Under the pieces are notes generated by a model. That model did not search any database and was not told where the DNA came from. It saw only the letters and a list, made by a program, of their open reading frames with translations. A program made the translations under genes and the position numbers. A stretch of DNA of 33,079 nt, from the NCBI RefSeq assembly GCF_029946005.1, contig NZ_JAQSDR010000020.1:1-33079 (forward strand), read 5' to 3'. Below, in pieces: positions 27,762-33,079 of this stretch (positions within the stretch are counted from its first letter, which is position 1; every line of letters begins with the position of its first letter). The DNA comes from Aquabacterium sp. (lineage in GTDB: Bacteria > Pseudomonadota > Gammaproteobacteria > Burkholderiales > Burkholderiaceae_C).

Positions 27762-30700
27762 ATGAACCGCCACCAAAAAAACCAGCAAAAGAAATGGGCG
27801 GCCTGCGCCTTGTTGCTGCTCAGCCTGCTGGGCAGCAACGCGCACGCGGCAGAGGTGAGCTCCGGGACAGGCGGCAGTTGCAGCCCGTCCACTGGGGGCG
27901 ACCCGGCCAAGACCTGCACCGGGGCCAGCAACCCAATCAACATCACCAACGGCAACAAGTACCAACGCGAGGTGGACCTGGCGCCCTTGCCCGGCGTGCT
28001 GGGCCTGGAGCTGATCCGCCACTACAACAGCGCTTACAGCACCCCCAACAACGTCAACGGCATTCTGGGCCGGGGCTGGAAGCTCAGCTACGAGACCGAG
28101 CTGGAGGCGATTGGCAACTCGGTGCAGATCATCCAGGCCGATGGCGAGCGCATCATCTTCGGGCGCAGCCCGCTGAACCGCAACCTGTGCTCGACGCTGG
28201 ACCCCGCGCAAGGCAACATCACGGTGGCGCGCACGGACCGTGGCGACGAATACCTGTGGCGCCTGCCCTCGGGACGCCAGTTGAGCTTCAACGCCAAAGG
28301 CAAGCTGGTGCAGATCCGCGTGCCCAGTGGCGAGTTCGTCAGCCTGCAGCACGACCGGCTGGGCCACCTGGTCAAGGTCACCGACCCGCAGGGCCGCACC
28401 CTGGAGCTGAGCTACCTGGACCCCAAGGAGCGCTCCAGCGACCCTGCGCGACCGCGCTTCTCTGGCGTGCAGCACATCGACACCCCGGTGGGGCGCTACA
28501 GCTACCAGTACGGCAGCCCTGTGCCCCAAGGCGCCAAGGCCTCGGCCCTGGACGTGTCGGCCAACCTCACGCAAGTGAGCCTGCCGGCCAGCGCGGGGGC
28601 CACGCGGCCCAGCCGGCAGTACCTGTACGACGATGCGCGCTGGCCCACCCTGCTGACCGGCATCGCCGTCGGCCCACAACGCATCGCCACCTATGCCTAC
28701 AACGAACGCGGCTGGGCGGTGCGCAGCGAGCACGGCGCGGCGGTCGACTTGTTGGAGCTGGAACGTGCCAGCCTGATGGAGCGAGGCCGACCCGGGCGGG
28801 TCGTGCTGGTGCACAGCAAGGATGCCCAGCACCCGCAAGGCCAGGCGCTGGAAGTGCTCAGCGCGCAAGTGGCGGGCAGCTACCGCATCACCGAGACACG
28901 CGGGGTGGCGTGCCCCATCACGCTGAACTGCCCGGCCGGCAACGTGCGCTACGACTACGACGAGCGTGGGCGCACACGCCAGGTCACGTACTTTGCAGCG
29001 CCAAGCACCACCCACACCGACAAAGGCTGGCAAGTGGCGGCACTGGGCCAGGCACTGCGCGCTGACAAGTACGAGTACGACGGCCTGGGGCGCACTACGC
29101 GCCACACCGAAATTCGTCATGCCCTGAGCGCCAGCGAGCGCATTCCCAAAGAGATCCACTACGACGGCCCCAGCGACCGCATCGCCCTGGTGCGCCAGCC
29201 CAGCGTGGTCAGCGGCCAGTGGCACGAAGTGCAAACCCGCTACAACGAGGCCGGGCAAGTCACGCAGATCAGCGAACGCGGCTGGCGCCCGGCTGTGGCC
29301 GACGCCCCAGCCCAAGCCATCGAGCGCAGCACCACCTACCGATACGCCCGCATCAACGGCCGCAGCGTGCTGGCCGCCATCGACGGCCCACTGCCGGGCC
29401 CGGCGGACACCACCCACTATGACTGGGATGCCCGCGCCGATCACGTGGTGAGCGTGAACTACCCGCAGGGCTTGGTTCACCGCTACCAACGTGACGAGGC
29501 CGGACGCATTGCCACGGAAACGCCCCCCGATGGCGTGAGCATCGCGCACACCTACCTGCCCACTGGGCAAGACGCAACCTGGCAGCGCGGTCCCGCGCAA
29601 GTCAGCGTGGGCTATGACGCCTTGCTGCGCCCCAGCCGCATTGACCTGCCCGATGGCGAGGTACGCCGCTTTGCTTATGAGGGCCGCAGTGGCGCGGCCG
29701 CTGTGGCCACCAACACCGGCCAGGCGCGCTGGATCACGCCCCCGACGTTGCCCGCCGCACCAATGTTGTCCAACCCCGAGATCGAGCGTCTGGTCCAGGC
29801 AAGGCCGCCTGAGCCGTGGCGCGGGCAGCAAGTGGTCGTCGATGATTTTGGAGCGCTGGTGGCCCTGCACACTGACACCACCGGCTGGGAAAAGCGCGGC
29901 TACGACCTGGCAGGCCGCCTGGTCGAGCGCCGCCTGGCCGATGCCACGCTGTGGCGCTGGCAGCGCGATGCGCTGGGGCGCATCGTGTGGCACGAGGTGA
30001 GCCGCCCTGGAGCGGCCAGCCTGCGCACCACACTGAGCTACGCCGGCACGCGCCTGGCGGCCATCGAGCACCCCAACGAGTCCGAGCGCTATGCGCACGA
30101 CAGCCTGGGCCGCGTGAGCGCCCGCACGCTCATCCGGGCCAAGCTGAGCTACACCGAACGATTTGAGTATGACGCGGCCGACCGCATCACCGCCCAGTAC
30201 CTGCCCGAGGGCGGCACACTGCGCTACACCTGGGGCGCCGGACGGCAGCTCAAGGCCATCGAGCACGACGACGGCCGCATCAGCGCCGTGCTGGGCCAGG
30301 GCGTGAGTCAATGGCTGGGGTGGGGGCGGCACACCATCATCGAGCCGCTGGCCCCGCCACCGGCCAGCGTCGCGGTCGCCGCCAAGGCCTCAAGCGCCTC
30401 AAGCGCTCCCCAGGCCCTGGCCCGCGTGCGGCAAGCCGACCAAGGCTACCGCTGGGGCAATGGCGTGGAATTGCACTGGCAGCTCGATCAAAACGGGCAG
30501 CTCTCGGGCATGCGCTACCAAGCTTCGCCTGCGGGCTCCTGGCAGCACGCCTTGCTGTCATGGATACCCAGTGCCCAAGCAAACGCGAAGGCCGACCGGC
30601 CATTGGTGGAACTGGCCTACGGGTATGACCCGCAAGGCCGCATGAGCCTCCGCGAGGAAGACGGCGCCAGGACCAGCTACGGCTACGACCGGCTCGGCCA

Positions 30701-32585
30701 ACTGCTGGTGGCCCAGGGTACCGCCGATGAGGTGGAGTACTACGCCTACGATCAAGGCCAGATGTTGGGCAGCAAGGTGAAAGGCGCGAGCACCGACTGG
30801 CGAGAGGCCCGTACTGAACGCAATGCCAGCGGCATGCCGCAAAGCATTGCCAGCCAACAAGGCAGCACCCGCAGCCTGAGCTACAGCGCCGACAACCGCT
30901 TGATCGAGGTCGCGGAAGGCGGCAAGCTTCTGGGCAGCTATAGCCACAACACGCATGGCCAGCGCATCGGCAAGACCCTGGGCGATGGGCGCACCACCGC
31001 GTATCTGTGGCAAGGCGAGCAACTGGTGGGTGAGACGCAGCCAGGAGCCAGCGGTGCGTTGGCACGCCGCTACGTGTATGCGCATGGCGTGCCGGTAGCG
31101 GTGCTGGACTACCGCCAGGGAGTCAGTCTGCAAGCCGAGGGGGATCAAAACGATGGGGCCTGGCACCAGGCCAAGCAGTGGCTGCAGGGCGCCTGGCGGG
31201 CCATCACCGCCAGTTCGGCTGAGCTGACCTGCCTGCACGCCAACGAGATCGGCACGCCCATTGCGGCCACCAACGCCCAAGGCCAGGTGATCTGGCGGGC
31301 CAGCTACAGCGCTTATGGCCTGGTCAAGGCGGTGAGCAGGCCCGGCAGCGGCAGCAACGGCTTCGAACTGAATCTGCGCTTGCCGGGGCAGTACTTCGAT
31401 GCCGAGACCGGCTGGCACGACAACGGCCTGCGCACCTATGACCCGCAGCGCGGGCAGTATCTGGAGCCCGATCCGCTGGGGCCGCTGCCCAACATCAAGG
31501 CATCGTTGGTGGCTTGGACGCAAGGGCGAACAGCCCAACCGCTGACGCAGCCCTTTGCGTATGCCAACCACAACCCGCTGATTTACGCTGACCCAAGCGG
31601 GCTCATTCTGTTTGCGTTTGATGGCACCAACAACTCTAATCCCCCGCCCGGGGTTGATGACTTCTCCAATGTCTATAAGTTTTATCAGGCCTATGACGAC
31701 GGCAAAAAATGGTACATGAACGGAGTGGGCCGAGATGATGCGGAGAGCAAGATCAAAACCAACTGGTTTGATCAGTACGATGCCAACACGGCACACGCGC
31801 GCGTGGACTACATGTTGAATCAAATCGACGCGTACATGAAGGACACCAAGTTCACGAAGGGGGAGGAAGTGAACATTGACATCGTGGGCTTCAGTCGAGG
31901 GTCAGCCATGGCGCGGGACTTTGCCAACAAAGTGGCGCAGCGCTTGCGAGACGATGCTTACAAGGCCTCTGGGGCGTGTGTTGAGCTACGCTTTCTGGGG
32001 CTTTGGGACACCGTGGCCCAGTTCGGCGCCAATGGATCAGACAATGGCTCGTGGCAATTGGCCATTCCCTCCGAGGTCAAGAACGTCTTTCATGCGGTGG
32101 CCGTTAACGAACACCGATACCTCTTTCCTGGCGAATCCATTGGCCAAAGCGTGCAGCGAGGCTTCATCGGCAGTCATGCTGACATCGGGGGCAGTTATGG
32201 AACCGGCGACTTGTCAGATGTGGCGTTGAACTGGATCGTGGAAGAAGCCAAGCTTTCTGGGGTAAAAATGTTCACCTGGGGCGACCTCGGCCGAAAGGAG
32301 TGGGGAACGGTCACAAACCCGGTGGTCCATGACAAGAACACCGATGGCGGAGACCGCGATTTCTGCTTGAGGGTCAACAACGAGAAGTGGGCAGACAACT
32401 GCCAGAAGCAAAGCGTTGCCAACGTGGGAGGGCTTGACACATCCCAGGCCAAGGCGTTCATCGCACTAAGGGCGAAACCAGGGATGGATGCCGATAAAGA
32501 GTCACCGATCACTGGTGATGTTGACATGGAGGCTTACGCCAAATGGCTCAAAGAAAATTACCAATTAGACATCGCATATCAGTGA
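27762..32585 (+). CDS. RHS-repeat protein with DUF2235/Tle1-like phospholipase tip
   Basis: This is a 1607-residue Sec-exported polymorphic toxin. A signal peptide (WAACALLLLSLLGSNAHA) precedes a DUF6531-type region (NPINITNGNKYQREVDLAPLPG). Many RHS/YD repeats follow (for example YEYDGLGRTTRHTE and YGYDRLGQLLVAQG), then the core end near 1277-1281 (DPSGL). The last 325 residues are a lipase-like tip. FAFDGTNNS near 1285, GFSRG at 1376-1380 with nucleophile Ser1378, LWDTV with Asp1416 and GSHADIGGSYG with His1472 are DUF2235/Tle1 features. RHS shells carry toxins that are released by cleavage at the core. Unlike T6SS RHS proteins there is no PAAR or VgrG here. CDS start: ATG at 27762 with GGAG upstream; the open frame further upstream belongs to the previous gene. 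Confidence 0.9.
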   Translation: MNRHQKNQQKKWAACALLLLSLLGSNAHAAEVSSGTGGSCSPSTGGDPAKTCTGASNPINITNGNKYQREVDLAPLPGVLGLELIRHYNSAYSTPNNVNGILGRGWKLSYETELEAIGNSVQIIQADGERIIFGRSPLNRNLCSTLDPAQGNITVARTDRGDEYLWRLPSGRQLSFNAKGKLVQIRVPSGEFVSLQHDRLGHLVKVTDPQGRTLELSYLDPKERSSDPARPRFSGVQHIDTPVGRYSYQYGSPVPQGAKASALDVSANLTQVSLPASAGATRPSRQYLYDDARWPTLLTGIAVGPQRIATYAYNERGWAVRSEHGAAVDLLELERASLMERGRPGRVVLVHSKDAQHPQGQALEVLSAQVAGSYRITETRGVACPITLNCPAGNVRYDYDERGRTRQVTYFAAPSTTHTDKGWQVAALGQALRADKYEYDGLGRTTRHTEIRHALSASERIPKEIHYDGPSDRIALVRQPSVVSGQWHEVQTRYNEAGQVTQISERGWRPAVADAPAQAIERSTTYRYARINGRSVLAAIDGPLPGPADTTHYDWDARADHVVSVNYPQGLVHRYQRDEAGRIATETPPDGVSIAHTYLPTGQDATWQRGPAQVSVGYDALLRPSRIDLPDGEVRRFAYEGRSGAAAVATNTGQARWITPPTLPAAPMLSNPEIERLVQARPPEPWRGQQVVVDDFGALVALHTDTTGWEKRGYDLAGRLVERRLADATLWRWQRDALGRIVWHEVSRPGAASLRTTLSYAGTRLAAIEHPNESERYAHDSLGRVSARTLIRAKLSYTERFEYDAADRITAQYLPEGGTLRYTWGAGRQLKAIEHDDGRISAVLGQGVSQWLGWGRHTIIEPLAPPPASVAVAAKASSASSAPQALARVRQADQGYRWGNGVELHWQLDQNGQLSGMRYQASPAGSWQHALLSWIPSAQANAKADRPLVELAYGYDPQGRMSLREEDGARTSYGYDRLGQLLVAQGTADEVEYYAYDQGQMLGSKVKGASTDWREARTERNASGMPQSIASQQGSTRSLSYSADNRLIEVAEGGKLLGSYSHNTHGQRIGKTLGDGRTTAYLWQGEQLVGETQPGASGALARRYVYAHGVPVAVLDYRQGVSLQAEGDQNDGAWHQAKQWLQGAWRAITASSAELTCLHANEIGTPIAATNAQGQVIWRASYSAYGLVKAVSRPGSGSNGFELNLRLPGQYFDAETGWHDNGLRTYDPQRGQYLEPDPLGPLPNIKASLVAWTQGRTAQPLTQPFAYANHNPLIYADPSGLILFAFDGTNNSNPPPGVDDFSNVYKFYQAYDDGKKWYMNGVGRDDAESKIKTNWFDQYDANTAHARVDYMLNQIDAYMKDTKFTKGEEVNIDIVGFSRGSAMARDFANKVAQRLRDDAYKASGACVELRFLGLWDTVAQFGANGSDNGSWQLAIPSEVKNVFHAVAVNEHRYLFPGESIGQSVQRGFIGSHADIGGSYGTGDLSDVALNWIVEEAKLSGVKMFTWGDLGRKEWGTVTNPVVHDKNTDGGDRDFCLRVNNEKWADNCQKQSVANVGGLDTSQAKAFIALRAKPGMDADKESPITGDVDMEAYAKWLKENYQLDIAYQ

Positions 32586-32998
32586 CTTCGATTGCTTTGA
32601 TGGCCCTGTTGAGCGGTTGCCGGGCTGAAGAGCCTTCGGTAGGGATGACCTTGGTTTATGAGTGTGAGGGACCAAAGATTGTTGTCCACAAGTTCCAGCC
32701 CGAAGGAATGCGAGCGGGCGGCCCCGGCGTAGTGGGGTGCGGCCCAAGGGGGGGGGCAGAAATGGCCTTCATGCCGGGTGATGGCCAAGGTGAGATGCCG
32801 CGGTATGTGGATGTGGAGTGGTGGGTTCATCCTGCTCAAGAAAACAAATTTAAGAAGCGGATTAACCTTTCCAGCGTGATCGCTCCTGAACTGATTGCTC
32901 GTGTTCGAGCTAATGCGCAGACAACGCAGTTGAAGTTGATCATGACGTTTAAAGGTGATCAGTTGGAAGTGAAGGCTGAAGCCTACAAGTGGCGCTGA
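32543..32998 (+). CDS. Putative immunity lipoprotein to the RHS-lipase toxin
   Basis: This 151-residue protein starts MAQRKLPIRHRISVTSIAL, with basic residues, a short hydrophobic core and the lipobox LLSGC (Cys26). It should be acylated and lie in the periplasm on the inner or outer membrane. The mature part contains several Gly-rich turns and one long amphipathic stretch (KRINLSSVIAPELIARVRAN). I recognise no family. It overlaps the RHS gene by 43 bases, and GGAGG precedes the ATG. A GTG at 32582 would give a GTGA overlap but a signal without basic residues. Tle1-type lipases commonly have such adjacent periplasmic lipoproteins as immunity partners, and lower GC matches the RHS tip. The role is inferred from position. 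Confidence 0.72.
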   Translation: MAQRKLPIRHRISVTSIALMALLSGCRAEEPSVGMTLVYECEGPKIVVHKFQPEGMRAGGPGVVGCGPRGGAEMAFMPGDGQGEMPRYVDVEWWVHPAQENKFKKRINLSSVIAPELIARVRANAQTTQLKLIMTFKGDQLEVKAEAYKWR

Positions 32999-33026
32999 AC
33001 TGACGGTGCGATCATGCTCGAAGAAA

Positions 33027-33079
33027 GAGCCTGTCAGAAATTTTGTGTGTGAGGCATAGCATGTCGATAAGGAGCATGA
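33027..33079 (+). mobile_element. Probable terminal end of an insertion sequence (IS256-type)
   Basis: GAGCCTGTCAGAAATTTTG, from 33027, resembles the terminal inverted repeats of IS256-family elements in Burkholderiales. An ATG at 33061 preceded by GAGG could be the first codon of a transposase, but only six codons remain before the window ends. The match is by memory and short. Confidence 0.35.

Noticed and set aside
27627..30332. A 901-codon open frame antisense to the RHS gene
   Set aside because: It mirrors the high-GC RHS repeats, is rich in Ala, Gly, His, Val and Gln, and shows no domain. The sense strand has clear RHS and signal-peptide features.
28960..30900. Repeated short sequence in the RHS gene considered as a tandem repeat or CRISPR array
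   Set aside because: The repeats are diverged YD codon repeats of variable length with no spacers; they are protein-level repeats.
32582..32584. GTG start for the small lipoprotein
   Set aside because: The resulting signal has no basic residues and no ribosome-binding site; the ATG at 32543 has both.

Overview
The window is high-GC bacterial DNA that reads as a Betaproteobacterium of the order Burkholderiales, most likely Comamonadaceae or a relative. This rests on codon use, the gene families and the GlrK-lipoprotein-GlrR and opgGH arrangements. I ran no database search, so the taxonomy is an inference. Coding density is very high, and I see no tRNA, rRNA or CRISPR array.

Region 1 (1-7078). 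On the minus strand lies a compact three-gene island: hsdM, hsdS and a fused AAA-ATPase/TOPRIM (OLD-like) protein. It is bounded by a DUF1428 gene on one side and the first 21 codons of a DinB-family gene on the other. No hsdR lies in the island. A GNAT acetyltransferase and a 71-codon orphan follow on the plus strand.

Region 2 (7086-14443, minus strand). opgG and opgH make osmoregulated periplasmic glucans. Behind them sits a three-gene operon, glrK, a QseG-like lipoprotein and glrR (histidine kinase, lipoprotein, sigma-54 enhancer-binding response regulator). The roughly 220 bp between glrR and opgG hold a perfect -24/-12 sigma-54 promoter, two TGTC-N10-GACA-type dyads and two IHF consensus sites. 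This is the layout expected of a GlrR target and implies that GlrKR controls glucan synthesis here.

Region 3 (14444-32998, plus strand). One long, tightly packed run of genes makes a Tad/Flp (type IVc) pilus: Flp pilin, TadG-like, an unknown secreted protein, TadE-like, an unknown membrane-anchored protein, a second Flp-like pilin, CpaB, secretin CpaC with two C-terminal SH3 domains, CpaF with an N-terminal FHA domain, TadB and TadC. After these come a DUF192-TadE-OmpA fusion, a 1607-residue Sec-exported RHS protein whose C-terminal tip is a DUF2235/Tle1-like phospholipase, and a small lipoprotein that overlaps it and could be its immunity protein. No prepilin peptidase, CpaE/TadZ or TadD is present. 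The last 50 bases look like the end of an insertion sequence.

The most unusual content is the Tad operon with its domain fusions and attached RHS-lipase toxin, the hsdR-less hsdMS plus AAA-TOPRIM island, and the GlrR/IHF/sigma-54 control region of opgGH.
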